Source: Neisseriaceae bacterium (lineage in GTDB: Bacteria > Pseudomonadota > Gammaproteobacteria > Burkholderiales > Chromobacteriaceae). From it: a stretch of 64,000 nucleotides of DNA. The stretch is taken from assembly GCA_027489245.1 (NCBI GenBank), contig JAIYAC010000006.1, forward strand, positions 62,001 through 126,000. The letters run 5' to 3'. Both the position numbers and the translations under genes were made by a program. Each line of letters starts with the position of its first letter. The stretch's first letter is position 1. The notes under the pieces are model-generated. The model searched no databases, was not told the DNA's origin, and saw only the letters and a list, made by a program, of their open reading frames with translations. Below are positions 42,839 to 53,600 of this stretch, one piece after another.

Positions 42839-44064
42839 CACGCCCTCCCGGCTAGCGCACTGGCGCGCAGCAAGCGGTTCAACATCACGACGGCCAACAG
42901 GCACATGCAGCCACCCAGTGCGATGGTCAAACGGGTATCCACCAGGGTCAGCACGCTGCCAAACACGGCGATCAGCACATTGCTGATGCAAAAGATGGTA
43001 CTGAGCAACCCCATGACGCTACCCTGACCATACGCCGCAAACCGCTCGGCACACCAGCTGGGCAGTACCGCGTTATAAATGGACAGCGGCAACCCCAGCA
43101 GCACCAGCAAGCCCAGGCCCGGCATGGCCGGCAGCAAGGCCAGCGCGAGCAAACCCGTTCCCAATAGCACCGCTTGCTGGCGCGCCTGGCGCAAAGGGTC
43201 AGCCCCCAGCCCCAGCTTGCCCACCAGCGTACTGGTTAGCGCCATGATCAGGCACAGCCCCGCCGTTACCCAGGCAATACCGCTACTGCCCAGCCCGGCG
43301 TACTCCACCAGCCAGAGCGGATAAAACTCGTAGAAGGCATTCACACCCAGCGCAAAAACAAGCTGCATCCAGAACAGCGCCGCCAGCAGCTTATCCTTGC
43401 GCAGCAAGCGAAAGGCGTGCTGCTCGCGCACTGCGGCCAACATACTCATGCCCTGCAAACCCTTGGCCTCACCGGTTTCCGGTAGTACCCACAGCAGGAT
43501 GGCCAGACAGGGCAGCAAGGTAAAAGCACCAATCAGAAAGGGCACCGGCTCGCCCAGCGGCAAGGTAAAGCCACCGATCATCGGCCCCACCAGCCAGCCC
43601 ATGTACAGCACCGCATTGAGCGTGGCAAAGCTGCGCGTGCGGTCCAGCTGCGGGTGCAGGTCTGCCACAATGGCGCGTGCCACCGCCACATTGCCCTCGG
43701 TCACCCCGGTCAGGAAGCGGGCAAACACAAACAGCAGATAGCAACGCAAATCCAGCGCCCAGGCCGTCAGCAAGTAACCCACCAGGGTCAGCGTCAAGGT
43801 GGACAGCAACACACGGCGCCGGCCCAGGCGGTCGGACAGCGCGCCAATAAACGTGCTGCCCAGCAAGATGCCCACCGGGTTGGCCGCCAAGGCCAGCCCC
43901 AGCAACAGCTTGGGCGGCAAGCCGGCAAAATGATTGAACGCATCCGCCGGCGCATCCACAAAAATGGGCGCCAGTATCGGGTAGGGCATGGCCACCCCGG
44001 CCGTACTCATCAGTGCCACCAGGCACACGGCCAGTAAAATCAGTTTTGGATGCGCTACCGTCAT
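42838..44064 (-). CDS. MFS transporter
   Basis: A 408-residue major facilitator protein with about twelve helices. The loop 2-3 signature is GALSDRLGRRRVLLSTL, and ARFLTGVTEGNVAVARAIVADL and GPMIGGFTLPLG follow. It resembles drug- or sugar-efflux type DHA1 carriers; the substrate is unknown. I chose the ATG at 44064 (MTVAHPKLILL). It is the first gene of a two-gene operon with the SufR-like regulator and has a perfect palindrome upstream. Confidence 0.9.
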   Translation of the reverse strand: MTVAHPKLILLAVCLVALMSTAGVAMPYPILAPIFVDAPADAFNHFAGLPPKLLLGLALAANPVGILLGSTFIGALSDRLGRRRVLLSTLTLTLVGYLLTAWALDLRCYLLFVFARFLTGVTEGNVAVARAIVADLHPQLDRTRSFATLNAVLYMGWLVGPMIGGFTLPLGEPVPFLIGAFTLLPCLAILLWVLPETGEAKGLQGMSMLAAVREQHAFRLLRKDKLLAALFWMQLVFALGVNAFYEFYPLWLVEYAGLGSSGIAWVTAGLCLIMALTSTLVGKLGLGADPLRQARQQAVLLGTGLLALALLPAMPGLGLLVLLGLPLSIYNAVLPSWCAERFAAYGQGSVMGLLSTIFCISNVLIAVFGSVLTLVDTRLTIALGGCMCLLAVVMLNRLLRASALAGRA

Positions 44065-44127
44065 GCCTGTCTTTCTGCAGCCTGGCTGCCTCATTTACCC
44101 ATACGACAAGGCTAAGACAGCACTGCT

Positions 44128-44155
44128 TTTTTGTAAACAAAATGGTTTACAAAAA
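44128..44155. promoter_or_regulatory. 28-base palindromic operator upstream of the MFS/regulator operon
   Basis: TTTTTGTAAAC at 44128-44138 and GTTTACAAAAA at 44145-44155 are perfect complements around AAAATG. The inner AAAC-N6-GTTT resembles the CAAC-N6-GTTG layout of cyanobacterial SufR sites. It lies about 65 bases upstream of both the MFS gene and dgt. Autoregulation by the SufR-like protein is the simplest reading. Confidence 0.7.
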
Positions 44156-44221
44156 TGACAAGCGCAGCAAAACACACTGTTTCTGGCATCATGCTGCTTG
44201 TCTCCCCACGGTAGCCCCGCC

Positions 44222-45586
44222 ATGAACACCCCTCGCATGCAGTGGAGCCAGCTGCTCTCCACCCGCCGCTTCAAGCTGATCGACCAGGAAGTACGCCAGA
44301 CGCGCACCCCCGCCACGCTGGAAGGCGCCGCCGGGCTGCGTAGCGACTTTCACATCGACCACGACCGCGTGGTGTTTTCCAGTGCCTTTCGCCGCCTGGG
44401 CCGCAAGACCCAGGTGCACCCGCTGGCCCACAACGACCATACACACAACCGCCTGACCCACAGCGTAGAAGTCGCCAGTGTTGGCCGCAGCCTGGGCAAC
44501 CGCGTGGGCGCCATGATGCAGGCACAAGGCCTGCTGCCGGATGGCTACACCCCGTTCGATATTGGCGGCGCGGTACAGGTAGCCTGCCTGGCGCACGACA
44601 TCGGCAACCCGCCGTTTGGCCACACCGGCGAAGACGCGCTGCGCGAATGGTTTCGCCACCCGCAACACCAATACCTGCTGGCCGGCCTGAGCGCCGCCGA
44701 GCGGCAAGACATCCAGACTTACGAAGGCAACGCCCACAGCCTGCGCATGGTGGCCAGCCTGGAAATGTACCAAGGCGAAGGCGGCATGCGCCTGACCAGC
44801 GCCGCGCTGGGCGCACTGATCAAATACCCGTGGACCTCCGACGCACCGCGCGCGCAGGCACGCGGCAAATTCAATATCTACCGCGCCGAGCTGCCGTATT
44901 TCGAGCACGTGGCCGCCGAGCTGGGCCTGCTGCGCAAGGGCGAAAACGAATGGGCACGGCACCCGTTGTCCTACCTGATGGAGGCCGCCGACGATATCTG
45001 CTACGCCATTCTGGACCTGGAAGACGCCGTGGAAATCGGCATTCTGGACGTACGCGAGTTCGAGATGCTGTTCAGCCACTTTGGCGAAACCGAGCGCATC
45101 TGGCAAACCCACGACATCAGCCAGAAATGCGCCATGCTGCGCGGCATTGCCGTGGGCCGCTGCGTAGCCGAGGTGGCCGAAAAATTCATGCTGCACCAGG
45201 ACACCCTGCTGGCGGGCACCTTCCCCGGCAAAGACCTGATCGACGTGTGCGCCCCCGAGATCAAGCACACCCTGCTCAACGCCAAAGCCCTGGCTAGCCA
45301 GAAGGTCTACCGCCACCGCACCAAGCTGGTGACCGAGCTGGCCTCCTACCCCTGCATCGGCACCGTGCTGGACGTGCTGGTACCTGCCGTGCACACCCGC
45401 ATCACCCAAGGGGACGATGCCCTGAATGCCCGCCAGGCACTGGCCCTGGGCCTGCTACCGCAGCCGCTGGCCGAAGGCCAGACCCTGTACCAGGCCTATA
45501 TGGGCGTGCTGGATTACATTGGCGCCATGACCGACAACTATGCGGCCAACCTGGCGCGCGAAATATCCGGCGTCGGCATACTGTAG
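44222..45586 (+). CDS. dgt: Deoxyguanosinetriphosphate triphosphohydrolase-like protein
   Basis: A 454-residue HD-domain dNTPase that cuts dGTP to deoxyguanosine and triphosphate. The histidine and aspartate ligands are in NRLTHSVEVASVGRSLG and ACLAHDIGNPPFGHTGEDAL, and the N-terminus has RSDFHIDHDRVVFSSAFRRL with RKTQVHPL. ISYLMEAADDICYAI-like LSYLMEAADDICYAILDLED completes the family pattern. I chose the ATG at 44222 (MNTPRMQW). It is divergent from the MFS operon and ends at a terminator. Confidence 0.94.
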   Translation: MNTPRMQWSQLLSTRRFKLIDQEVRQTRTPATLEGAAGLRSDFHIDHDRVVFSSAFRRLGRKTQVHPLAHNDHTHNRLTHSVEVASVGRSLGNRVGAMMQAQGLLPDGYTPFDIGGAVQVACLAHDIGNPPFGHTGEDALREWFRHPQHQYLLAGLSAAERQDIQTYEGNAHSLRMVASLEMYQGEGGMRLTSAALGALIKYPWTSDAPRAQARGKFNIYRAELPYFEHVAAELGLLRKGENEWARHPLSYLMEAADDICYAILDLEDAVEIGILDVREFEMLFSHFGETERIWQTHDISQKCAMLRGIAVGRCVAEVAEKFMLHQDTLLAGTFPGKDLIDVCAPEIKHTLLNAKALASQKVYRHRTKLVTELASYPCIGTVLDVLVPAVHTRITQGDDALNARQALALGLLPQPLAEGQTLYQAYMGVLDYIGAMTDNYAANLAREISGVGIL

Positions 45587-45591
45587 CGGTG

Positions 45592-45618
45592 ACAGGCTGT
45601 TTGCCGAACAGCCTGTTT
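45592..45618 (+). terminator. Terminator after dgt
   Basis: ACAGGCTGTT at 45592-45601 pairs perfectly with AACAGCCTGT at 45607-45616 around TGCCG. The T tract is short. Confidence 0.7.
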
Positions 45619-45708
45619 CCCGCCACACACCGCAAACAAGGGTAAACCCTCGACCACACCAGCTGGCCGCACAGCGACAATGCCTGTTCCCCTACCCGGC
45701 ACGACACC

Positions 45709-46584
45709 ATGATAGAACGCATCCTGACCATCTTCCTGCCCGTGCTCACCATTGTGCTGGCCGGCTGGCTGTACGCCCGCCGCGTGCGCCCCGATATGCG
45801 TGCGGCCAACAAGCTCAATATGGATGTCTGCGTACCGCTGCTGGTATTCAGCGCGCTGTCGGCAAAAGACTTTCAGCTGATCGCACAATGGAAGCTGATG
45901 CCCGCCGCTGTCATCGTGGTGCTGCTGTCCGGCCTGCTCGCCTGGCCTGTTGCCCGCTTGGCTGGGGCCAGCCCGCGCACCCTGCTACCGCCGGTGATGT
46001 TCAACAACTGCGGCAATATGGGCCTGCCACTGGCCCTGCTGGCTTTTGGCCGCGATGGTTTCAACGCTTTTGTGGTGCTGTTTGTGGTGTCCAACCTGCT
46101 GCACTTCACCCTGGGCGCCTTTATTTTCAGCAGCCACACCAGCCTGCGCGGGCTAAGCCGCAACCCCATCGTGCTGGCCACCCTGCTGGGCCTGCTGTTT
46201 GGCCTGGCAGGCTGGCACCTGCCAGACTGGCTGATGCTGGGCATGAAGATGCTGGGCGACATGACTATCCCGCTGATGCTGTTTGCCCTGGGCGTGCGCA
46301 TGGTCGATGTCAGCCTGGCCGGCTGGCGCATTGGCCTGCTGGGCGCTGTACTCTGCCCGCTTACCGGCCTGGCCGCCGCCCTGCTAGCCAGCCCCCTCCT
46401 GCAGCTGGACCCCAGCCAGCACGCGCTGCTGGTGCTGTTTGGCGCCCTGCCCCCTGCGGTGCTGAACTTCCTGATGGCCGAGCTCTACCAGCAAGAGCCA
46501 GACAGCATGGCCGCCATCGTGCTCATCGGCAACCTGGCCAGCCTGCTGTTTGTGCCGCTGGGCCTGGTGCTGGCGCTAGGCTGA
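45709..46584 (+). CDS. AEC (auxin efflux carrier) family transporter
   Basis: A 291-residue membrane protein with about ten helices. It shows LPVLTIVLAGWLYARRVRPD, KLNMDVCVPLLVFSALS, the conserved PPVMFNNCGNMGLPLALLAF and LKMLGDMTIPLMLFALG-like MLGDMTIPLMLFALGVRM. Bacterial AEC carriers export or take up organic acids such as malate; substrate unknown. It has its own upstream region after the dgt terminator. Confidence 0.9.
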   Translation: MIERILTIFLPVLTIVLAGWLYARRVRPDMRAANKLNMDVCVPLLVFSALSAKDFQLIAQWKLMPAAVIVVLLSGLLAWPVARLAGASPRTLLPPVMFNNCGNMGLPLALLAFGRDGFNAFVVLFVVSNLLHFTLGAFIFSSHTSLRGLSRNPIVLATLLGLLFGLAGWHLPDWLMLGMKMLGDMTIPLMLFALGVRMVDVSLAGWRIGLLGAVLCPLTGLAAALLASPLLQLDPSQHALLVLFGALPPAVLNFLMAELYQQEPDSMAAIVLIGNLASLLFVPLGLVLALG

Positions 46585-46630
46585 GGCACAAAATCCATTA
46601 CACTGCTGGCATAGCACTCTGGAACCCGCC

Positions 46631-47278
46631 ATGCCCACTCGCGACCTTACCCGCTTCTGCCTGGTACGCCACGGCGAAACCGACTGGAACGCCGAGCGCC
46701 GCCTGCAAGGCCAGCTCGACATACCGTTAAACCGGCAAGGCCAGCAGCAAGCCAGCCAGCTGGCCGCCGCCATCGCCCAGGCCGGCTACCGTTTTGACGC
46801 GCTGTACAGCAGCCCGCTGCAGCGCGCGTTTGATACAGCAACGCCGCTTGCCGGCGTGTTGCAGCTGCCCGTGCACAGCGTACCGGCACTGATGGAACGC
46901 CACTTTGGCGCCATGCAAGGCGCCCGCCTGGACGAGGCAGTACACACCCACCCCGAAGCCTGGGCTGCCTACAGCGCCCGCACGCTGCAGCACGACCTGT
47001 ACGGCGGCGAGAGCATCCAGACCTTTGCCGAGCGCATTCACCAGGCCGTAGACAAGCTGGCACAGCAGCATCGCGGCCAACGTGTGCTGCTGGTGGCACA
47101 CGGCGGCGTGCTGGACATGATCTACCGCCTGGCCAGCGGGCAAAGCCTGCAAGGCCAGCGCATGGTGGTGGTACCCAATGCCTCGCTGAACTGGCTAAGC
47201 TACGACGGCCAGCAGTGGCAGGTAGACCACTGGGCCGACACCCGCCACCTGGGCGAGATGTCGCTGGACGAAATCTGA
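46631..47278 (+). CDS. Histidine phosphatase family protein
   Basis: A 215-residue phosphoglycerate-mutase-like phosphatase. The catalytic His is in CLVRHGETDWNAERRLQGQL, the second Arg in YSSPLQRAFDTA, the acid/base Glu in ALMERHFGAMQG and the second His in LLVAHGGVLDMIYRL. It could be a GpmB- or CobC-type enzyme, and there is no cobalamin cluster here to favour the latter. A repeat copy and msrB follow. Confidence 0.9.
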   Translation: MPTRDLTRFCLVRHGETDWNAERRLQGQLDIPLNRQGQQQASQLAAAIAQAGYRFDALYSSPLQRAFDTATPLAGVLQLPVHSVPALMERHFGAMQGARLDEAVHTHPEAWAAYSARTLQHDLYGGESIQTFAERIHQAVDKLAQQHRGQRVLLVAHGGVLDMIYRLASGQSLQGQRMVVVPNASLNWLSYDGQQWQVDHWADTRHLGEMSLDEI

Positions 47279-47300
47279 CCACCCACCTGTCAGGCCAAAG

Positions 47301-47310
47301 GTTGGCCGCA
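47301..47310 (+). repeat. Intergenic copy of the 10-base repeat
   Basis: GTTGGCCGCA lies between the histidine phosphatase stop and the msrB ATG (47321), where no coding constraint applies. It occupies part of the msrB leader. Confidence 0.85.
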
Positions 47311-47320
47311 AGGACACCCC

Positions 47321-47716
47321 ATGAGCGATAAAATCTTCAAAACCCCGCAACAATGGCGCGCCCAGCTCTCGCCGGAGCAGTACTACGTTACCCGCGAAGC
47401 CGGCACCGAACGCCCGTTTACCGGCGAACACTACTTTCACAACCGGGTTGGCCGCTACTACTGCCTGTGTTGCGACAGCCTGCTGTTTGAATCTGCCACC
47501 AAATTCGACGCCGGCTGCGGCTGGCCCAGCTTCTGGGAAGAAGCCATCCCCGGCAGCATCCAGCGTATTCGTGACACCAGCCACTGCATGATCCGCACCG
47601 AAGTACGCTGCGCCCGCTGCGACGCCCACCTGGGCCACGTATTCGACGACGGCCCGCCCCCCACTGGCGAACGCTACTGCATCAACTCGGTAGCGCTGCG
47701 CTTCGAGGACGCCTGA
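47321..47716 (+). CDS. msrB: Peptide-methionine (R)-S-oxide reductase MsrB
   Basis: A 131-residue repair enzyme that reduces methionine R-sulfoxide in proteins. The zinc ligands are the CxxC pairs in [12 protein letters not shown] and [14 protein letters not shown]. The catalytic Cys is in [13 protein letters not shown], and [13 protein letters not shown] supplies the substrate pocket. There is no MsrA domain. It is followed by a strong terminator. Confidence 0.96.
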   Translation: MSDKIFKTPQQWRAQLSPEQYYVTREAGTERPFTGEHYFHNRVGRYYCLCCDSLLFESATKFDAGCGWPSFWEEAIPGSIQRIRDTSHCMIRTEVRCARCDAHLGHVFDDGPPPTGERYCINSVALRFEDA

Positions 47717-47738
47717 CAAGCGGCACCTGCCGCACACG

Positions 47739-47772
47739 AAAAAGCCCCCGCATGCAGCTGCGGGGGCTTTTT
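47739..47772. terminator. Bidirectional terminator between msrB and the MarR gene
   Basis: AAAAAGCCCCCGCA at 47739-47752 pairs with TGCGGGGGCTTTTT at 47759-47772 around TGCAGC. A and T runs on both sides suit convergent genes. Confidence 0.93.
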
Positions 47773-47804
47773 GTTTAACAGGGTTAACCGTATGCTGGCC
47801 GCAC

Positions 47805-48299
47805 TTACTCGGTAAACGGCAGCGGCTTGTCGCTACCCTCGGCCAGCGGCACGTTCATGGCAGTCAGCATGCCGCCCAGCCCGGCAGCCAGGCCCTGCAG
47901 CTGCTCGGGCGGCAGCTTGCCCAGCGCCTCGGGCAGCCAGCCACGCGGGGCGCAGCGCGTGCCAGCCAGCAGCGTGCGGCCCTGCTCGGTGAGCGATACC
48001 TCCACCACACGCTGGTCTTTCTCGCTACGCTGGCGGGCCAGGTAACCCAGCTCCACCAGCTTGATCAACATATTGCTCAGCGTGGCCGGCTTGATGGCCA
48101 TGCGCGCGGCCAGATCGCCGGCTTTCTGCGGGCCATGCTCGTACAGCTCGGCCATCAGCCAGGCCTGGGCACCCGAGATACCCAGCTGCTTTTCGGTGTC
48201 GGCGGAATACTGCTGTGCAGCGCGAAACACCACGCGAAACAGCTGCAAGACTGCCAGGGGGGTTGCCGCGTCGGGCTGCGCTGTGTTGCTGTTTGCCAT
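47805..48299 (-). CDS. MarR-family transcriptional regulator
   Basis: A 164-residue MarR protein with the winged-helix core QAWLMAELYEHGPQKAGDLA, MAIKPATLSNMLIKLVELGY and the wing ARQRSEKDQRVVEVSLTEQG. Ligand and target are unknown. It lies 59 bases downstream of tldD in the same direction and may be part of that transcript or have its own promoter. Confidence 0.88.
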   Translation of the reverse strand: MANSNTAQPDAATPLAVLQLFRVVFRAAQQYSADTEKQLGISGAQAWLMAELYEHGPQKAGDLAARMAIKPATLSNMLIKLVELGYLARQRSEKDQRVVEVSLTEQGRTLLAGTRCAPRGWLPEALGKLPPEQLQGLAAGLGGMLTAMNVPLAEGSDKPLPFTE

Positions 48300-48358
48300 C
48301 TGTTATAGCTTTTATGTAAGTAGTGAAAGGCCGCCCGCCCACGGCAGGCGGCACATGC

Positions 48359-49795
48359 TTAGCCGGTGCCGCCCACGGTCAGGCCACCGTCGATGCGCAG
48401 CGTGGGCTGACCGACGCCTACCGGCACGCTCTGGCCTTCTTTGCCGCACACGCCTACGCCTTCGTCCAGCGCCATGTCGTTACCGATCATGGCCACGTAG
48501 TTCAGCACTTCCGGGCCGTTGCCAATCAGGGTGGCGCCTTTTACCGGGTAGGCCAGCTTGCCGTTTTCGATCTTCCAGGCCTCTGAGGCAGAGAACACGA
48601 ATTTGCCGCTGGTGATATCCACCTGGCCACCGCCAAAGTTGGCCGCATAGATGCCATCCGGCACCGAGGCGATGATTTCTTCCGGCGTTTTGTCGCCACC
48701 CAGCATGTAGGTATTGGTCATGCGCGGCATGGGGATGTGCGCGTAGGACTCGCGACGGCCGTTGCCGGTAGGCGCGACACCCATCAGGCGCGCGTTCATG
48801 GCGTCCTGCATATAGCCTTTCAGGATGCCGTCTTCGATCAGCACGGTGCGGTGGGTAGCGTTGCCTTCGTCGTCGATGGACAGCGAACCGCGGCGGTCGG
48901 CCAGGGTGCCGTCATCCACCACGGTGACGCCGGCGGCGGCTACGCGCTGGCCGATCATGCCGCTAAAGGCCGAGGTGCCCTTGCGGTTGAAGTCGCCTTC
49001 CAGACCATGGCCGATGGCTTCGTGCAGCAGCACGCCGGGCCAGCCGGCACCCAGTACCACCGTCATCTGGCCGGCTGGTGCCGGGCGGGCTTCCAGGTTT
49101 ACCAGCGCTTGCTTCACTGCTTTTTGCACGTGGTGGGCGATTTGTGCGTCACCAAAGCGGGTCAGGTCATAGCGGCCACCGCCGCCACTGCTGCCCACTT
49201 CGCGGCGGCCGTTGTGCTCGGCAATCACAGTAACGGACAGGCGCACCAGCGGGCGTACGTCGGCGGCACGCACGCCGTCATGGCGCGCGATGTACACCAC
49301 GTCGTACTCTGCGGCCAACCCTGCCATCACCTGGATGATGCGCGGGTCGGCGGCGCGGGCCAGCTTTTCTACCTGCTGCAAAATGGCCACCTTGGCCTCG
49401 GCCGGCAGGCTGTCCAGCGGGTCTTGCGCTACATACAGGCCGCTACCGTGGCGCAGGGCGACGGCGCCGGCATTGCCATGGCCACCGGCGGCGCCAATGG
49501 CGCGCACGGCGTCGGCGGCTTTGCCCAGGGCAAACGGGCTGATGTCGTCGGAGTAGGCAAAGGCGGTTTTGTCGCCGGCAACGGCGCGCACGCCCACGCC
49601 CTGGTCGATGCTGAAGCTGCCTGCTTTGACGATGCCCTCTTCCAGGCTCCAGCCCTCGCTGCGGGTGTACTGGAAATACAGGTCGGCGTAGTCCACCTGG
49701 TGGCCCAGCATGCGGCCCAGGGTGGCGTCGATCACGCCTTCATTCACACCGTAGGGTGCCAGCAGCAGCTGCTCGGCAATGGCTATTTGGCTCAT
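48359..49795 (-). CDS. tldD: Metalloprotease TldD
   Basis: A 478-residue TldD subunit; with TldE it forms a protease that degrades unfolded peptides and matures modified peptides. The metal site is [14 protein letters not shown] (HExxxH). [13 protein letters not shown] [26 protein letters not shown] and [12 protein letters not shown] are family blocks. I chose the ATG at 49795 ([14 protein letters not shown]). It follows the amidase gene by 11 bases. No tldE is in this window. Confidence 0.95.
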   Translation of the reverse strand: MSQIAIAEQLLLAPYGVNEGVIDATLGRMLGHQVDYADLYFQYTRSEGWSLEEGIVKAGSFSIDQGVGVRAVAGDKTAFAYSDDISPFALGKAADAVRAIGAAGGHGNAGAVALRHGSGLYVAQDPLDSLPAEAKVAILQQVEKLARAADPRIIQVMAGLAAEYDVVYIARHDGVRAADVRPLVRLSVTVIAEHNGRREVGSSGGGGRYDLTRFGDAQIAHHVQKAVKQALVNLEARPAPAGQMTVVLGAGWPGVLLHEAIGHGLEGDFNRKGTSAFSGMIGQRVAAAGVTVVDDGTLADRRGSLSIDDEGNATHRTVLIEDGILKGYMQDAMNARLMGVAPTGNGRRESYAHIPMPRMTNTYMLGGDKTPEEIIASVPDGIYAANFGGGQVDITSGKFVFSASEAWKIENGKLAYPVKGATLIGNGPEVLNYVAMIGNDMALDEGVGVCGKEGQSVPVGVGQPTLRIDGGLTVGGTG

Positions 49796-49806
49796 GTCTT
49801 GTTCTT

Positions 49807-50616
49807 TCAGGAAAACACGCGGTGGTCTAGCGCCGGCAGGCGGCTGCGCACCGAGTGTAGGGTATTCGGGTCGATGTCGCCCACTACCACGCCTTCGCCT
49901 TTGCCGATCTGGGCCACGATATTGCCCCAGGGGTCGATCAGCAGGCTCTGGCCATGCGTGTGGCGGCCGTTTTCGTGCTCGCCACCCTGCGCCGATGCCA
50001 GCACATAGCACTGGTTTTCGATGGCGCGGGCGCGCAGCAGCACTTCCCAGTGCGCGGCACCGGTGGTGGCGGTAAAGGCTGCGGGCAGTACCAGCAGGTC
50101 AAACGGTGTCATGCGGCGGAACAGCTCGGGAAAGCGCAGATCGTAGCAGATACCAAACGCGATATCGGCCAGCGGTGTGCTGGCACGCAGCGGCTGGCTG
50201 CCGGCCAGGATGCTGTCGGATTCGCAATAGCGCTCGCCCTGCCCGGTAAAGCCGAACAGGTGGATCTTGTCGTAGCGGCTGTGCACGCTGCCATCCGGCG
50301 CGTACAGCAGCAGGGTGTTGTAGACGCGGCCGTCGTCCGGGCAGGCCAGCGGAATCGTACCGCCCACCAGCCACACGCCGTTATCACGCGCCATGGCCGC
50401 CAGCGCTGCCTGCAACGGGCCGCTGCCATAGGCTTCGCGGATGGCGACCTTGTCGCCATCCTGCCGACCCATCAGGCAGAAGTACTCGGGCAACACCACC
50501 AGCTGCGCGCCCTGGGCGGCAGCCTCGGCCACCAGCTGTGCGGCACGGATCAGGTTGTGCTGTGGCTCGGTACCCGACACCATTTGCACGGCGGCAACTT
50601 TAAACGCTTTATCCAT
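49807..50616 (-). CDS. Nitrilase-superfamily amidohydrolase (Nit1/deaminated-glutathione amidase type)
   Basis: A 269-residue carbon-nitrogen hydrolase. The catalytic triad is Glu in [10 protein letters not shown], Lys in [10 protein letters not shown] and Cys in [16 protein letters not shown]. The HLFGF context is typical of the Nit1/NitFhit branch, whose members remove deaminated glutathione, a metabolite-repair role. It sits between yhdP and tldD, a gene order common in beta- and gammaproteobacteria. Confidence 0.92.
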   Translation of the reverse strand: MDKAFKVAAVQMVSGTEPQHNLIRAAQLVAEAAAQGAQLVVLPEYFCLMGRQDGDKVAIREAYGSGPLQAALAAMARDNGVWLVGGTIPLACPDDGRVYNTLLLYAPDGSVHSRYDKIHLFGFTGQGERYCESDSILAGSQPLRASTPLADIAFGICYDLRFPELFRRMTPFDLLVLPAAFTATTGAAHWEVLLRARAIENQCYVLASAQGGEHENGRHTHGQSLLIDPWGNIVAQIGKGEGVVVGDIDPNTLHSVRSRLPALDHRVFS

Positions 50617-50631
50617 CTCGATACTCCCGCA

Positions 50632-53600
50632 TCAGGGGGCAGCCGGGGCTACCGCCGGTTTGTTTTCTACCCGCTGCCCGACCTTGCGCACCTGGGGGTC
50701 GGTAAGGCTGCCGGTGACTTCGTAATCAAATGACAGTATCTGGCTCACCGGGTCTTTCAGCAGCTTTTGCGCGGCAAAGGTAATGGCGCCCAGTACCGGG
50801 TTCAATAAAGAGGCACCGGTCAGTACCGCGACGCCTTCCGACAGGGTGGGGGTAATACGTACCGCTACCTGCTGGCGGTTATTGGCCAGGTCAGCCTCAC
50901 CCTGCAAGGTAACTTTCGCCGCCGGCCCCTGCAAGAGCACATTACTGGAACGGAACACCCCGGCGTCGATATCGGCACTACCGGTGAGGCTGTCAAAGGC
51001 AAAACCGCTGCTGAACACATCGGTAAAATCCAGGCGGATACGGCGCGATAGCGACTGCAGGCTCAGCACCCCTAGCAGGCGCGCCGCGCCGGGGTCGATC
51101 TGCGCAAAGCGGCCCTTGCGCAGGTCCAGCTTGACGCTGCCGCTCATGCGCGCCAGATCAAACGCCGCGGCGTGGCCCAGCCAGTTTACCCGGCCATTCA
51201 GCTCGCCCTCGCCGCCCACCAGCGCATCGGGCACGCCAAGCCTCGCCAGCAGGGCACCGGCGTTCTGGCTGTTGGCCGCAAAGCTGATTTCCGTACGGCG
51301 GGCGCCGCTGCTTTTGCCTTCCGGGGCAGCACCGCTCATGGTGAGCTTGCCTTCCGGTGTTTGCAGCAGCACTTCGTCCAGCAGCCACAGCTGCGGCTGG
51401 TGCTGCGCCTTCAGGCTGAGGCTGCCCAGCACTTTGTCTTTCCATTGCAGCGCCGCAATATCCACATCCAGCCCGGGGATGCTGATCTCCGGCTCGGGCT
51501 CGCCCGCGGGCGGCAGCCCATCGTCCTCCAGCGGCAGCGCCAGGTGTGCCAGCCGTGCCTGCAACCTGCCCTTGCCGTGCGGCATGTATTGCAGCGTGCC
51601 GCTGACTTCGCGCGATTTCACATTCAGCTGCAGCGGGCTTTCGCCGCCACGCCAGCCCAGCGCTGCCTGCAGGTTGTTCAGCACCTTGCCCTGCGCCATG
51701 AAGCGCGGTGTACTGATACCCAGCGATAGCGGCAGCGGCCACGTACCGTTATCAGCCGCCCCGGCCGGCAGGGCTGCCAGCCACGGGCCTAGCTGCAGCG
51801 CCGGCGCGTCTACCTTGATGGCAATGCGGCCCTGCGGGTCAGGTGCCTCGGCCCCCACGCCCACACCGGCCCCCAGCAGCTGGCCATCATGATCTAGCGC
51901 GACCAGCCCCTGTGCGTGCTGCGGTATTTGCCAATCCACCTGCCAGCCAGCCTGGGTGGCAAATACCCCCAGCTGCAGCGGCCAGCTTTGCTCTGCTGTT
52001 TTGGCTAGCGGTGCCGGTACCGTGGTGCGCACGCCTTGCAGGCTGGACTGCACGGTGAGCGCGTCCAGCGTGTTGCTCACGGTAAAGTCTGCCCGATAGC
52101 CGGTTTGGCCTGCGGCATAAGGGGCCAGGAACGGCACGTACTGCTGCAACACCTGCGGCACGTCTACCTGGCCCTGGCTGCTGAACTGCATGCGCCCGCG
52201 CGCGTCCAGGTTGGCTTGCAGGCGGCTGCGCCCGCCAAAGGCGCTGTAGTCTATGCCGGGGCTGGCAATGCCGTGTTCGTTGAAATGCAATACGCCGTCT
52301 ATGCCAGTAAGTAGCGGTAGCGGCAGGCTGCGCAGCTGCAGGGTGTTACCCGCCAGGCGCAGCTCGCCACTGACACGGGTTTTCTCGGCGTCGTCCAGCG
52401 GTATGGCCAGGCCCAGCTTGAGCTTGCCCTGGCCCGTGCTGTCCAGCGTGGACAAAAAGCCGCCCAGCCAGCCATCCACCGGGCTCAGGCGGGTGTAGCC
52501 CAGCATGGTGGACAGCTCACCCTCTGCCAGGCCCGCTATCTGCAAGGTCTGCGTGTCGTGCATGGTGTCAGGCAGACGCACCTGCACCTGCTGCAAGCCG
52601 ATACCCGCCGTACTGGCTCGCGTGGCGGCCACTTCGATGGCGTCATTACGCATGCGGTACTGGCCTTCTATGCCATCGATCAGCGGCCAGGCCGGGTCAA
52701 AGCGCAGCTTGCCACCTGCCACCTGGGCATCCACGGTAAAGCGCCCGCCGCGGCCACCGGCAAAGGGGAACTGCAGCACATCGCCCTGCAGCGTGGCACG
52801 CACCTGGCGCGCCTGGCCGCCTTGTAGTGCGCCCTCCAGCCACGTCAGTGTGTCACTGCCAATCAGCTGCGGCAGGTAGGCCGGCACACGGTTGATGGCC
52901 ACGCGGTCGATCGCCAGCTGTAAATCACTCTGGCTGGCGCCCTGCGCGGGCAGGCGTACCTGGCCCTGCAGCCGGGCACTGAAATCCGGGGTCGCCACGG
53001 CCATGGCCGGGATGGCCAGCTGCCAGCCCGCGCCCTGGCGCTGCCAGCGCAGCTCGCCCTCGCCGCCCAGAATACGCAGTGGCTGCTTTAGCTGGCCGGG
53101 CAGCGCCACCTGCATGGGGCTGGCCACCAGGCTAAGCCGGCCCTGCTGGCTACCGGCTAGCAGCTCGCCAGACAAGCCGCCCGACAGCGTCATGTTGGCC
53201 GCATCGGTATGCGGCGCCACTTCTGAAAAACGGGTTTTGAACAAGTACTGTCGCGGCTGCTGCAGCGGGCCCTGCCACTGCCAGCGCATGCCCTGCAGCT
53301 GGCCGGCCAGCTGGCGTACCGGGCTATCGGCCAGGGCCGCCACGTGCGGCTGCAGCAGCGGCAGCACGGGGGCCAGCTGCAGGCCGCTGGCTTCCACAAA
53401 GCCGCCTTGCACGTCGTGCCAGCGCGCATTGACAGCGGCGTCCTGCAGCAGGCTGCCAAAGCGGGTTTGCAGATAGAGGTGCTTGGCTGACAGCTGATGC
53501 TGGCCCGGGGCCGGGCTGCGGTAATCCACCTCGCCCGCCAGGCGGGGCACGGCGGTGGTTTTTTCCCCGGGCAGGCCCAGCGCGGCGTTTTCCAGCTGCC

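Noticed and set aside
48737..50008. Plus-strand 423-residue frame
   Set aside because: Antisense shadow of tldD and its leader; composition is His/Gly-rich without motifs.
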